The position numbers and the translations under genes are program-made. 25,861 nucleotides of DNA from Bacteroidales bacterium (lineage in GTDB: Bacteria; Bacteroidota; Bacteroidia; Bacteroidales; Paludibacteraceae), in contig CAAFYY010000021.1 in assembly GCA_900767385.1 (NCBI GenBank), forward strand, positions 1 to 25,861, read 5' to 3'. How positions within the stretch are numbered: position 1 is the stretch's first letter; every line of letters begins with the position of its first letter. Positions 7,398-15,950 of the stretch are shown piece by piece. The notes under the pieces are model-generated. The model saw nothing but the letters and a program-made list of their open reading frames with translations, ran no database searches and was not told the DNA's origin.

Positions 7398-8513
7398 TTA
7401 CCATTCTACCTCGATATCGCCTTCTTCGTCGCCACCTTCAAACTCCTCGTCGTCAAACTCAGGAGTATTGAGATACTCTGCATCCAGAGGACGCTCGGTG
7501 ATGTTTTTGACGATGTTGGAAGGGTCGTTGATGGTCTCCCACAACATGTCTTTCAACTTGTCGATGTTGAGGCGTGACACGCTGGAGAAGAAGATATGGG
7601 GCACGTCGGCAGGAAGGAGTGGCTCCATCTGCTTGATCATGGTCTCATCCATCATGTCACACTTGGAGATGGCGAGAATCTTGCGTTTGTCGCCGAGGTC
7701 GGGGTTGTATTGCACCACTTCGTTGAGCAATACCTCGTACTCATGCTTTGGGTCTTCGCTGTCGGCTGGGACAAGGAACAGCAGGATAGAGTTGCGCTCG
7801 ATGTGACGGAGGAAACGGAGACCAAGGCCTTTGCCTTCGCTTGCTCCTTCGATGATACCTGGGATGTCGGCCATGCAGAAGGACTTGCCGTCGCGATACT
7901 CCACGATGCCGAGGTTAGGCACGAGAGTAGTGAAAGGGTAGTCGGCAATCTCCGGTTTGGCAGCAGAGACGACACTGAGCAGAGTGGACTTGCCCGCATT
8001 AGGGAAGCCTACAAGACCAACGTCGCCGAGCACCTTGAGCTCGAGGATGACTTGTCGCTCGATGCGTGGCTCGCCAGGTTGTGCATAGCGTGGTGTCTGG
8101 TTGGTAGAGGTGCGGAAGTGCCAGTTGCCCAGTCCGCCGCGACCACCTTTCAGGAGGATAACCTCCTGACCATCCTCTGTGATGTCGCAGAGGTATTCGC
8201 CTGTTTCTGCGTCGTGAACCACGGTGCCGCAAGGAACATCGATATATTTGTCGACGCCGTTCTTGCCGGTTGATTTGTTCTCTGTACCATTGCCTCCGTC
8301 GCCAGCGAAGACATGACGCTCATACTTCAGGTGGATGAGTGTCCAGTACTGTTTGTTGCCTCTGAGGATGATATGTCCACCACGTCCACCATCGCCGCCA
8401 TCCGGTCCACCTTTAGGGATATATTTAGCTCGGTGGAGATGGGCAGAGCCTGCGCCGCCTTTGCCACTGCGACAGGTGATTTTTACGTAATCAACAAAAT
8501 TGGTTTCGGCCAT
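7398..8513 (-). CDS. obg: GTPase Obg (ribosome assembly, growth control)
   Basis: A 371-residue protein. Residues 1-158 form the glycine-rich Obg fold (SGKGGAGSAHLHR, GGPDGGDGGRGGH). The G domain has G1 GFPNAGKST (169-177), G2 TT near 195-196, G3 DIPG (216-219), G4 SKCD (283-286) where NKxD is usual, and G5 SSVS (310-313). A short acidic tail covers 353-370 (DDEEFEGGDEEGD). There is no large OCT domain. Obg binds the 50S subunit and takes part in late ribosome assembly and the stringent response. It sits between adk and pgk with 27-base gaps. The G4 change is conservative and probably tolerated. Confidence 0.97.
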   Translation of the reverse strand: MAETNFVDYVKITCRSGKGGAGSAHLHRAKYIPKGGPDGGDGGRGGHIILRGNKQYWTLIHLKYERHVFAGDGGNGTENKSTGKNGVDKYIDVPCGTVVHDAETGEYLCDITEDGQEVILLKGGRGGLGNWHFRTSTNQTPRYAQPGEPRIERQVILELKVLGDVGLVGFPNAGKSTLLSVVSAAKPEIADYPFTTLVPNLGIVEYRDGKSFCMADIPGIIEGASEGKGLGLRFLRHIERNSILLFLVPADSEDPKHEYEVLLNEVVQYNPDLGDKRKILAISKCDMMDETMIKQMEPLLPADVPHIFFSSVSRLNIDKLKDMLWETINDPSNIVKNITERPLDAEYLNTPEFDDEEFEGGDEEGDIEVEW

Positions 8514-8540
8514 GTTTTCGGTGTTTTTGTGGATTGATAC

Positions 8541-9116
8541 TTATTTGTTTACGCTCTCAATAGCTTTGCATACGCGCTCGAAGCACTCGTCTACGGTGGT
8601 GTCGTTGGAGATGGCAGCAAAGATGTTCTTGGCTTTGTAGTACTCCATGACAGGGGCTGTCTGCGCCTCGTAGACGCTGATGCGCTGTTTGATTGTGTCG
8701 ATGTTGTCGTCGGCACGTCCTGAGGTGGCTCCGCGGTTGAGAAGACGTTTGATGAGTTCTTCGCGTTCTACGCTGAGTGCGAGCATGATGCTTACTTTCT
8801 CACCATGTTTTGCCAACATCTCGTCTAATGCACCAGCTTGCACCTGTGTGCGTGGGAAACCGTCGAAGATGAAACCTTTGGCTTCTTGGTGACGTGAGAT
8901 CTCTTGTTCAAGGAGGGCGATGATGAGTTCGTCGCTAACGAGGTTGCCGCCTGCGATGACAGTCTCAACCTGTTTGCCGAGTGGAGAACCGTTTTTGATT
9001 TCGGCACGGAGGATGTCGCCGGTTGAGAGATGCACGAGGTCGTAGCGTTTCTCAATCAGTTCGCTTTGTGTGCCTTTTCCGGCGCCTGGGGCACCGAATA
9101 TTACGATGTTCAACAT
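8541..9116 (-). CDS. adk: Adenylate kinase, short type
   Basis: A 191-residue enzyme interconverting ATP + AMP and two ADP. The P-loop is GAPGAGKGT (8-16). The AMP-binding region includes STGD (31-34) and DGFPRT (85-90). Conserved arginines of the LID and core appear around 128, 134 and 145 (RGATSGRADDN). The LID is a short turn without the roughly 30-residue insert and without zinc cysteines, so this is the short form. It lies between hpt and obg with gaps of 30 and 27 bases. Confidence 0.97.
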   Translation of the reverse strand: MLNIVIFGAPGAGKGTQSELIEKRYDLVHLSTGDILRAEIKNGSPLGKQVETVIAGGNLVSDELIIALLEQEISRHQEAKGFIFDGFPRTQVQAGALDEMLAKHGEKVSIMLALSVEREELIKRLLNRGATSGRADDNIDTIKQRISVYEAQTAPVMEYYKAKNIFAAISNDTTVDECFERVCKAIESVNK

Positions 9117-9146
9117 AAGTTTATTGTGTATTAAATTATTTTCTTC

Positions 9147-9692
9147 TTAATCCTCGTTCTTGCACAATGTGTAGATATGAGGGAGGTTGCGTCCGAAGCC
9201 GTCGTAGTCGAGACCGTAGCCCACGATGAAACGGTTTGGAATCTCGATGGCAACGTAGTCGAGTTTGACTTCGTGACGACGTGCCTCTGGTTTGGAAATC
9301 AGTGTTGCGATCTTGATGTCTTTCACCCCTTTCTCCTTGAGTTGGCTGATGAGGTTGACCATGGTGAATCCCGTGTCGACGATGTCTTCAACGACCACAA
9401 CGGTGCGTCCCTCAACGCTTTGGTTCAAGCCGATGAGTTGCTTTACCTTGCCTGTGGTCTGCATGCCTTCGTAGGAAGCCATCTTCACGAAAGAGATTTC
9501 GGCAGGAATGGTGACACGTTTCATCAAATCGGCTGCAAACATGAACGAGCCGTTGAGCACACCGAGGAAGAGTGGCTTCTCGTGAGCCAGTTCGGTGTTG
9601 ATTTGGTCGGCGATACGTTGTACTTGAGCCAGAATCTCGCTCTCTGGGATAGAGAGTTCGAAGAGTTTATCTTTTACTTTTACTGTTTCCAT
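9147..9692 (-). CDS. hpt: Hypoxanthine phosphoribosyltransferase
   Basis: A 181-residue purine-salvage enzyme that makes IMP or GMP from hypoxanthine or guanine and PRPP. The PRPP motif is VVVVEDIVDTGFT (98-110). The flexible-loop residues SYEG are at 73-76, and the purine-binding end shows IPNRFIVGYGLDYDG. Length is normal. It sits 30 bases before adk in a run that handles nucleotides (dCMP deaminase, hpt, adk), although other genes in the run are unrelated in function. Confidence 0.96.
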   Translation of the reverse strand: METVKVKDKLFELSIPESEILAQVQRIADQINTELAHEKPLFLGVLNGSFMFAADLMKRVTIPAEISFVKMASYEGMQTTGKVKQLIGLNQSVEGRTVVVVEDIVDTGFTMVNLISQLKEKGVKDIKIATLISKPEARRHEVKLDYVAIEIPNRFIVGYGLDYDGFGRNLPHIYTLCKNED

Positions 9693-9710
9693 AGTGTGAT
9701 TGCTTGTTGC

Positions 9711-10757
9711 TTAAAGGATGCTTTGAGCCAATGCTTTGAAGTATGCAGAAGCTGGGTGCTCAGGCTGCATGGCAACAGGAAGACCGCTGTCGCCGCCTTC
9801 GCGGATGCCTTGTACCAGAGGAATCTGCGCCAAGAGACGGGTTCCGCACTCTTCTGCAAGTGCTTTGCCACCGTCTTTGCCGAAGATATAATATTTGTTG
9901 TTTGGCAACTCCTCAGGAGTAAACCAAGCCATGTTCTCTACAATACCGAGTACAGGAACGCCGACGTGGTCGTTGGTGAACATGTCGATACCCTTGCGCG
10001 CGTCGGCCAATGCCACTGGTTGTGGTGTCGTCACTACGATAGCACCGGTCAGTTTCAGTTGCTGTACGAGTGAGAGGTGGATATCGCCTGTTCCTGGTGG
10101 CATGTCAACGATGAAATAATCAAGTTCGCCCCAGAGAGCATCGCTGATGAGTTGCTTCAACGCATTGACAGCCATGGCACCGCGCCATACCAAAGCTTTG
10201 TCGGGGTCAACGAAGAAACCGATGGAGAGCACTTTGATGCCGTTCCAGTCAATAGGGAGGATATAATCCTTGCCGTCGATATTCTCACCTTCTGGACGTG
10301 CCTCTTCCAAACCCAACATCTTAGGCACGGAAGGACCGTAGATATCGGCATCCAACAAGCCGACGCGTTTGCCTTCGTTGGCGAGAGCTACGGCGAGGTT
10401 GACAGCCACGCTGCTCTTGCCCACACCACCTTTGCCTGATGAGACAGCGATGATGTTCTTGACCTCTTTGAGCGGTTCGTCTTTTGGTGTTGGAGGTGGA
10501 GCTATGGTCTTGATGGCGATGTTGCCCTTGATTTCGGCTTCCTCGTCAACATAGGTGAGGATGGCTTGCTCGCATGCCTTTACCAATGACTTGGCGAAGG
10601 GGTCGTTGGCGCGTTTGAAGATGAGTGAGAAGGAAATCTTCTTGCCGTCGATGCGGATGTCGTCTTCCAACATACCGGCAGATACGACGTCCTCGCCAGT
10701 GCCAGGATAGCGCACATGTGAGAGTGCGTCTTTTATGAGTTGTGGATAGTATGTCAT
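9711..10757 (-). CDS. Mrp/ApbC iron-sulfur cluster carrier P-loop ATPase
   Basis: A 348-residue cytosolic protein. Residues 1-80 form a MIP18/DUF59 domain. The ATPase domain starts with the deviant Walker A GKGGVGKSS (108-116), then DADIYGPSVPKMLG, and VDMPPGTGDIHLS. Mrp-family members bind and transfer Fe-S clusters. The family's CxxC cluster ligand, normally after ENM near the C-terminus, is not visible: this stretch reads ENMAWFTPEELPNNKYYIFG. Cluster binding is therefore uncertain. From memory this variant is usual in Bacteroidetes homologues. The gene lies 18 bases before hpt and 11 after the patatin gene. Confidence 0.93.
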   Translation of the reverse strand: MTYYPQLIKDALSHVRYPGTGEDVVSAGMLEDDIRIDGKKISFSLIFKRANDPFAKSLVKACEQAILTYVDEEAEIKGNIAIKTIAPPPTPKDEPLKEVKNIIAVSSGKGGVGKSSVAVNLAVALANEGKRVGLLDADIYGPSVPKMLGLEEARPEGENIDGKDYILPIDWNGIKVLSIGFFVDPDKALVWRGAMAVNALKQLISDALWGELDYFIVDMPPGTGDIHLSLVQQLKLTGAIVVTTPQPVALADARKGIDMFTNDHVGVPVLGIVENMAWFTPEELPNNKYYIFGKDGGKALAEECGTRLLAQIPLVQGIREGGDSGLPVAMQPEHPASAYFKALAQSIL

Positions 10758-10768
10758 AATATATTGTA

Positions 10769-11572
10769 TTAAAGATTTGAGGGGATGGCATCAAAGAATG
10801 CACGGTTTGCCTCTATGGTGCGACATGCTTCCTCATATCCTATTTTGTAGATTGTTTTTATTTTCGATTTATCAAAAGTGGTGTAGTTGCGCGCTTTGAC
10901 GGGTTCAATCATCAGGTCGCAGATATGTTTCTCGATAACGGTGTTTGATTGAATCATCAGGGTGTAGATGCGCTCGGCTACATCTTTTATATTGTTGATT
11001 GTGTGTTGTGTCATGATTGGATTTACGTGGACGCCAATCAAGGTGTTGCAACGTTCGCGAATGATACTCGCCGGAAGGTTGCAGAAGATGCCGCCATCCA
11101 CATACATCTTATCGCCGATGGTAGTGGGGGTGAGGGCAATTGGGAAACTGGACGAAGCAACGAGTTTGTCCACCAGAGGTCCTCTGAAGAAATAGGTGTT
11201 TTTGCCTTCGTAGAGTTCGGTGGCATTGACCACCAACGGAATCTGAAGTTCCTCAAACGTCTTGGCTGTCAAGAAACTGTCTAATAGCGTGTGCAGACGT
11301 TCGTTGGAGGCTATGCCTAGTTTCGTTTTCAGACCGATGCTGATGTATTGGAAGTAGCTGGAGTCGTCGAGGAAATCGCGACATTCCTCTGGCTTATGTC
11401 CATCGGCATAGAGAGCACCGACGATAGCGCCTGCGCTAACGCCTGAGATGAGTTCGGGACGGAGCCCAATCTCTTCCAAAGCCTTGAATATGCCCAGGTG
11501 GGCAACGCCTTTGACGCCACCTCCGCTGAGGGCTATACCTAATCTTTTCTTCTCTATGAGTGAGTTTTGCAT
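10769..11572 (-). CDS. Patatin-like phospholipase (RssA/YlbK type)
   Basis: A 267-residue protein with the whole patatin signature. The oxyanion loop is GGGVKG (17-22), the nucleophile elbow GVSAG carries Ser46, and the DGG dyad carries Asp159. Members hydrolyse acyl ester bonds of lipids, but the substrate here is unknown. No signal peptide is seen, so it is probably cytosolic or peripheral on the inner membrane. It lies seven bases after the exchanger gene and 11 before mrp, clearly cotranscribed. Confidence 0.93.
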   Translation of the reverse strand: MQNSLIEKKRLGIALSGGGVKGVAHLGIFKALEEIGLRPELISGVSAGAIVGALYADGHKPEECRDFLDDSSYFQYISIGLKTKLGIASNERLHTLLDSFLTAKTFEELQIPLVVNATELYEGKNTYFFRGPLVDKLVASSSFPIALTPTTIGDKMYVDGGIFCNLPASIIRERCNTLIGVHVNPIMTQHTINNIKDVAERIYTLMIQSNTVIEKHICDLMIEPVKARNYTTFDKSKIKTIYKIGYEEACRTIEANRAFFDAIPSNL

Positions 11573-11579
11573 CGTTTTC

Positions 11580-12602
11580 TTAGTTGATGAAATGTGTCAC
11601 CTCGTTAACCAATATAATCATATAACTGATATAGACCAGGACGAGGAAGATGCCTTCCCATCGTGTAACACTACGATTCTTGCTGTTGACGATGAAGAGG
11701 AGCATCAGGATGCTTGCGATTGTTCCGATGAGGGCATCACGCAACAGATTGTCGTAGGCTGGCAGTGGGAAGATGGATGAGGTTATGCCTAAAACAAAGA
11801 AGATGTTGAACACGTTGCTGCCAACGACATTGCCGATAGCCAGTTCCGTATGTCCTTTGAGTGCGGCTATGATAGAGGTGGCCAACTCCGGCAATGAGGT
11901 GCCGATGGCAACGATAGTTACTCCGATGACAGAGGCGGGAATATGATGGCGTGTGGCAATGGCAATGGCGCCTTCCACTGTGGCTTGTCCGCCGCAAGCC
12001 AAACCGATCAGTCCGACAATGATGAGGAACAGAGTCTTTGGCAGTGGCATCAGCGCTATCTCGTTGTCTTCTTCCTCTACCAATGTTCCTTCGGCCAACT
12101 GTTTGGCACGTAGTTTCTTTGTGCCAGTCAGGGTCAGATAGATGTAGGTAATGAAACAGAACACGAGAACCAGTCCTTCGTATCTGTTGAGGTCGTTTTT
12201 CAAGGCGAAGATCATGACGAGCACGCTGGCAATGATGCTGACGATGACCTCGGGTGTGGTGCCTTTGCTGCAGAACACCGGTCTGATGGCAGCGGTGCAA
12301 CCGAGTATCAGCAAGATGTTGGCGATATTGCTGCCCAACACATTGGTGATGGCCAGGTCGGTCTCGTGGTCGATAGCGGATGCTAAGTTTACAACCAGTT
12401 CTGGCATAGAGGTGCCCATGGCCACAACGGTCAGTCCAATCACGAGGTCGGACATGTGGAAGAGTTTGGCCAGACTGCTGGCGCCGTCAACCAACCAATC
12501 CGCTGCCACTGTCAACAGTACGAAACCGATGACAAGCAGGAGATAACTGGTGAGCTCAGCGCCCAGGAAACCGGATAGAAAATCAGTAAACAAGAGCAAC
12601 AT
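11580..12602 (-). CDS. Na+/Ca2+ exchanger-family (CaCA) membrane antiporter
   Basis: A 340-residue inner-membrane protein of about ten hydrophobic helices with the two inverted alpha repeats of the CaCA family. The first is GTSMPELVVN (from residue 63), followed by NVLGSNIANI. The second is GTSLPELATS, followed by NVVGSNVFNI. The Glu in each repeat is the expected cation ligand. Between them lies an acidic loop (EGTLVEEEDNE). It most resembles the YrbG-type bacterial branch. The frame extends two codons to a TTG at 12608; ATG 12602 is the better start, eight bases after the S41 protease stop. The transported ion is inferred. Confidence 0.92.
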   Translation of the reverse strand: MLLLFTDFLSGFLGAELTSYLLLVIGFVLLTVAADWLVDGASSLAKLFHMSDLVIGLTVVAMGTSMPELVVNLASAIDHETDLAITNVLGSNIANILLILGCTAAIRPVFCSKGTTPEVIVSIIASVLVMIFALKNDLNRYEGLVLVFCFITYIYLTLTGTKKLRAKQLAEGTLVEEEDNEIALMPLPKTLFLIIVGLIGLACGGQATVEGAIAIATRHHIPASVIGVTIVAIGTSLPELATSIIAALKGHTELAIGNVVGSNVFNIFFVLGITSSIFPLPAYDNLLRDALIGTIASILMLLFIVNSKNRSVTRWEGIFLVLVYISYMIILVNEVTHFIN

Positions 12603-12610
12603 ATTCAATT

Positions 12611-14224
12611 TTATTTCTTTCTAAACAACTCGACAGCCTTTTGAACGGTCTCGTCGTTTCTGTTGATGTAAGGGAAGTATTCCTGGTCTTTGAGGATGTT
12701 GCGGATGATGGAGCCAATCACATGCTGCTCAAATAAAACCCTTGATCTTGAATACTCGCTATTATTTGTTGGTACGCCGTTATCGTTGCAGTATTTTAGG
12801 AATTCTGACATCACACCGTTTTTCTTGAGATGGGTCTCAACGGCTTGCCATGTTTTGAGTGAGGAGAGTTCCTTGCGATGCTTCGCTGTGTATTGGATGC
12901 TGAACTTGTATGGCAGCGATTTGTTGACTACCTGATGAAGGAATGGAGTGTAAGCCGAAGTGTCGCGAGGAACAAAGATATCAGGCATGATGCCTCCGCC
13001 TCCGTAAACGGTGCGTCCACCAACGGTCTTGTAGATCATGCTGTCGTTCTGGTGAATGCTGTCGGCATGGAAGAACTCGCCGCGGAGATAACGGTTGTAG
13101 ATGTCGGCTTCGTAGTCTTCGCTATGTCCCAAAGTGTAAGGCTTTTGGATGCAACGTCCTGAAGGAGTGTAGTAGCGTGCGATGGTCATCCTTACGGCAG
13201 AACCGTCGCGGAATGGGAACTGCGATTGCACCAAACCCTTGCCGAATGAGCGGCGGCCAACGATGAGTCCGCGGTCGTTGTCTTGGATAGCACCAGCAAA
13301 GATTTCGCTGGCGGAGGCTGAGAACTCGTCAATCAAGACGATAATCTTGAGGTTCTTGGAAGAGCCAGAACCATTGGATACCCAGTCGTGGCGTGAGCGC
13401 TTTGCTCCTTCCATGTAGACGAGTAGGGTGTTGTCGGCAACCAATTCGTTCAGCATGTTGACGGCAGCTTCAAGGAAGCCGCCTGTGTTGCCACGGAGGT
13501 CGATGATGACTTTCTTGACACTCTCCTTTTTCAGTGAAGCGAGGGCGGTGAGGAACTCAACATAGGTGTTCTCGCCGAATTTGTTGACGGAGATATAACC
13601 AATCTCCTTGTCAATCATATAGGCGGCATCGATGCTGTTGACAGGAATCTCGTCGCGAACGATTGAGAAATGGAGCAATGAATCTACGTAAGGGCGTTTT
13701 ACCGTCAGATCTACGTGTGAGCCACGTTTTCCCTTGAGCGTCTTGATGACTTTGTCTGTGGTCAGTTTCTGGCCGGCGAGGTTGACAGTGTCGGCTTTCA
13801 GGATTTGGTCGTCAGGAAGGACGCCAGCCTTTTCGCATGGGCCGTCTTTGACTACGCTGACTACATAGATTGTGTCGCTGAGCATGTTGAACTGGATGCC
13901 GATGCCGACAAACGATGCCGACAACTCGTCGTTTACCGTCTGAAGCTCTTCTGTTGAGATGTAGGTTGAGTGTGGATCCAGTTGTTGCATGATGGTAGGC
14001 ACCACATTCTCAGCGATGCTGTCCATGTTGAGGCTGTCAACGTATGCCTCGTCCAGCATTTCCAGCAACTCGGTCAGTTTGTTACCCGCCTCCTTGTTGG
14101 ATTTCTTTGTAGAAAGACCATATTTGGCATATTGTATGGCGGAGTTTGCTGTCAGCAAGCTGCCCAACAGGATGCCGATGCCCAGGGTGAGCGCCAGTGC
14201 CAAAGGGAAAATGGCTTTTTTCAT
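12611..14224 (-). CDS. S41 C-terminal processing peptidase (CtpA/Prc-like), PDZ-containing
   Basis: A 537-residue envelope protease. Residues 5-25 form a signal anchor or signal peptide. A PDZ domain covers about 95-180 (GIGIQFN, DGPCEKAGVLPDDQI). The tail-specific protease domain has DLRGNTGG (242-249), the catalytic Ser304 in FSASASEI and the general-base Lys329 in GRRSFGKG, 25 residues apart as in characterised members. The family cleaves proteins at their C-terminal ends in the periplasm. A further C-terminal region of about 150 residues follows. It overlaps nothing and is spaced nine bases behind the deaminase gene and eight before the exchanger. Confidence 0.95.
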   Translation of the reverse strand: MKKAIFPLALALTLGIGILLGSLLTANSAIQYAKYGLSTKKSNKEAGNKLTELLEMLDEAYVDSLNMDSIAENVVPTIMQQLDPHSTYISTEELQTVNDELSASFVGIGIQFNMLSDTIYVVSVVKDGPCEKAGVLPDDQILKADTVNLAGQKLTTDKVIKTLKGKRGSHVDLTVKRPYVDSLLHFSIVRDEIPVNSIDAAYMIDKEIGYISVNKFGENTYVEFLTALASLKKESVKKVIIDLRGNTGGFLEAAVNMLNELVADNTLLVYMEGAKRSRHDWVSNGSGSSKNLKIIVLIDEFSASASEIFAGAIQDNDRGLIVGRRSFGKGLVQSQFPFRDGSAVRMTIARYYTPSGRCIQKPYTLGHSEDYEADIYNRYLRGEFFHADSIHQNDSMIYKTVGGRTVYGGGGIMPDIFVPRDTSAYTPFLHQVVNKSLPYKFSIQYTAKHRKELSSLKTWQAVETHLKKNGVMSEFLKYCNDNGVPTNNSEYSRSRVLFEQHVIGSIIRNILKDQEYFPYINRNDETVQKAVELFRKK

Positions 14225-14233
14225 TGCTTGGTG

Positions 14234-14677
14234 TTATTTTTTGTCGTCCGTCTCGGTCTCTACAAGGATGGTCTCGATGCCTGCACGTTTCAGGAGTTCA
14301 AGTCCGTCCATGATACGATAGTTCTCGCCGTATACCACCCGTTTGATTCCAGCTTGGATAATGAGTTTTGCGCACTCAATGCATGGAGAGGCTGTCACAT
14401 AGAGGGTGGCTCCGTCGCTGCTGTTGTTGGAGCGCGCCACTTTGCTGATAGCGTTGGCTTCGGCGTGGAGGACGTATGGTTTTGAGACATTGTTTTCGTC
14501 TTCGCAAACGTTCTCGAAACCAGATGGCGTGCCGTTGTAACCGTCGGAGATAATCATCTTGTTGTTGACCAAGAGTGCTCCCACTTTGCGTCGGGTGCAA
14601 TATGAGTTTTCGGCCCAGATACGAGCCATACGCATATAGCGGTTGTCGAGGGTCAACTGTTTGTCTTCGTTCTCCAT
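14234..14677 (-). CDS. dCMP/deoxycytidylate deaminase family (ComEB-like)
   Basis: A 147-residue zinc hydrolase. The zinc site is His71 with the proton-shuttling Glu73 (HAEANA), and Cys99 and Cys102 (PCIEC). NGTPSG at 48-53 is part of the substrate pocket seen in dCMP deaminases. The enzyme converts dCMP to dUMP to feed dTMP synthesis. The length matches bacterial dCMP deaminases and the ComEB group. It lies 42 bases after the secreted protein gene and nine before the S41 protease. Confidence 0.93.
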   Translation of the reverse strand: MENEDKQLTLDNRYMRMARIWAENSYCTRRKVGALLVNNKMIISDGYNGTPSGFENVCEDENNVSKPYVLHAEANAISKVARSNNSSDGATLYVTASPCIECAKLIIQAGIKRVVYGENYRIMDGLELLKRAGIETILVETETDDKK

Positions 14678-14719
14678 CTTGTTGAAGATTGTTGGTTGTT
14701 GTTGAAGAAACAGAGGGGA

Positions 14720-15325
14720 TTAGTGTTTCTTTTTCTTTTTGGTGTTAGGGTTGATGCCTTTCAAGATGAGCTCGTTCATCTCGTAGTTCATCTTATCGAT
14801 ATAGTCGATGTGAAGCGTGTAGATGGCGGCGCCGTCTGGGTTGTCAATACGGAAGATGTCGATATGACCAAGGCTTCTTGAAGCGCGGTAGCGTTTGTCT
14901 TCTGGGAATTTCTTGAGGTAGATGGAGTAGTTTGGGTGGCCGTTCTGTTCGCCTTCGTCAGCGAAGCTGTTGCCGTTTTCGTCGCGCATTTTCTCTACCA
15001 TCTCAAGATAGAGTTTTTCCATGACTTCGCTGTCATACTCCTCAAGGACGACTTTGGCTTGGTAGACCTTTTTGTTCTTGCTGTTGAAGAAGAGGAAAAT
15101 GGTGGCGTCGTGACCCATGAATTCGCCATAGAAACGGTGAGCTGTCACGGTTTTTTGCATGTTGTAGTCGGTGTCGGCAACAAGACCTTTTGCGATGAGT
15201 TTTTTCTCCAATGTTGAAGCAACGCCGGTCAAAGGCAAGCCCATAAATTTCACATGTGGTTCTTGTGCGGCACGAACACTGAGGGTGAGTAGGAGTGCTG
15301 CGAGCAGAAATACTACTTTTTTCAT
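14720..15325 (-). CDS. Secreted protein of unknown function
   Basis: A 201-residue protein with a clear Sec signal peptide (MKKVVFLLAALLLTLSVRAA, cleavage after about residue 20) and no lipobox Cys, so probably periplasmic. The mature part starts with HVKFMGLPLTG, continues with a GLVADTDY stretch and a run of charged alpha/beta segments, and ends in KKKKKH. I do not recognise a named family; similar proteins occur in Bacteroidales genomes to my memory, but I cannot verify that. It is the first gene of the long minus-strand run, about 100 bases behind a good promoter. Confidence 0.8.
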   Translation of the reverse strand: MKKVVFLLAALLLTLSVRAAQEPHVKFMGLPLTGVASTLEKKLIAKGLVADTDYNMQKTVTAHRFYGEFMGHDATIFLFFNSKNKKVYQAKVVLEEYDSEVMEKLYLEMVEKMRDENGNSFADEGEQNGHPNYSIYLKKFPEDKRYRASRSLGHIDIFRIDNPDGAAIYTLHIDYIDKMNYEMNELILKGINPNTKKKKKH

Positions 15326-15431
15326 TGTTTTGAGGTATTTAATTTGTTGACTTTTTACGTTGTTTTATAGCAGTTTATCGCCTTACTTGAACGATGTTGG
15401 ATATAGTAGGGCAATTTTATGCTGCATTGGG

Positions 15432-15463
15432 CAAAATTACGATTTTTCTTTGGATTGGGCAAA
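15432..15463 (-). promoter_or_regulatory. Promoter of the ten-gene minus-strand run
   Basis: On the minus strand TTTG at 15460-15463 and TAATTTTG at 15432-15439 are 20 bases apart, the best-spaced Bacteroidetes promoter of the window. Initiation near 15425 gives a leader of about 100 bases. No other comparable site was seen in the gaps down to pgk. Confidence 0.65.
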
Positions 15464-15903
15464 TAAGATTTCCTTATTCTTTGCGCTTATAAATGAAAAA
15501 CTTTTGTTGGGTGATTTGTGGGAGTGTGAGTTCTCTCAAGATGGTTTTCTTGTCGGTTGTAATGGTTTGGATTTGGGCGGAAATATCTTCCTGTCTGGCG
15601 CTGTGATAACGAATTTCGTTGTCTTTTTTTTCTTGGCTGAAAAGGGGAGAATGACGGATGGCATTTTTGTTTTGCTAATGGAAGGTGTCAATCTATGTCT
15701 GTTGGTGTGAAGACCAGTTCCCGTGATGAGAAATGTTTTTTTCTGGACTGTTTTTGGAACTGCCTGCTGCCGAATGGAGGGACTGATTTTTATTGTAAAA
15801 ACTCCCGCTGTCAAATTGTTTCTCTCTGTGCGGTTCTTTTTCTGCTTGAGTCTTTTGTGGATTTCCTGTTATGGGAAAGGAAAAAGGACTTCAGAAAACA
15901 AAA
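15464..15903. other. 440-base gap without a supported gene
   Basis: Short frames exist on both strands (a 116-codon plus frame from 15360, a 92-codon minus frame 15536-15814), but they overlap each other, show no domain and have compositions typical of chance frames. I see no tRNA or known RNA. T-rich runs on the plus strand are frequent. It may be decayed sequence. Confidence 0.4.
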
Positions 15904-15929
15904 GAAGCCAACTCTGGAGAGTTGGCTTC
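15904..15929 (-). terminator. Terminator of the lipoprotein gene cluster
   Basis: GAAGCCAACTC (15904-15914) and GAGTTGGCTTC (15919-15929) form a perfect 11-bp stem with a four-base loop. On the minus strand it is followed by TTTTGTTTTC. It lies 21 bases behind the stop of the gene at 15951-16766. Confidence 0.9.
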
Positions 15930-15950
15930 GATGTTTAGTATGGTGTTCGT

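Noticed and set aside
7596..8273. 225-codon plus-strand frame inside obg
   Set aside because: Shadow of the strongly conserved GTPase gene.
9177..10073. 298-codon plus-strand frame across hpt and mrp
   Set aside because: It spans two real minus-strand genes and its translation has no domain.
15360..15710. 116-codon plus-strand frame
   Set aside because: Hydrophobic chance composition, overlaps the minus-strand promoter of the 14720-15325 gene, and shows no family resemblance.
15536..15814. 92-codon minus-strand frame
   Set aside because: It has no promoter or domain, a Lys/Thr/Ser/Pro-rich make-up, and lies behind a terminator. It cannot be supported without homologues.
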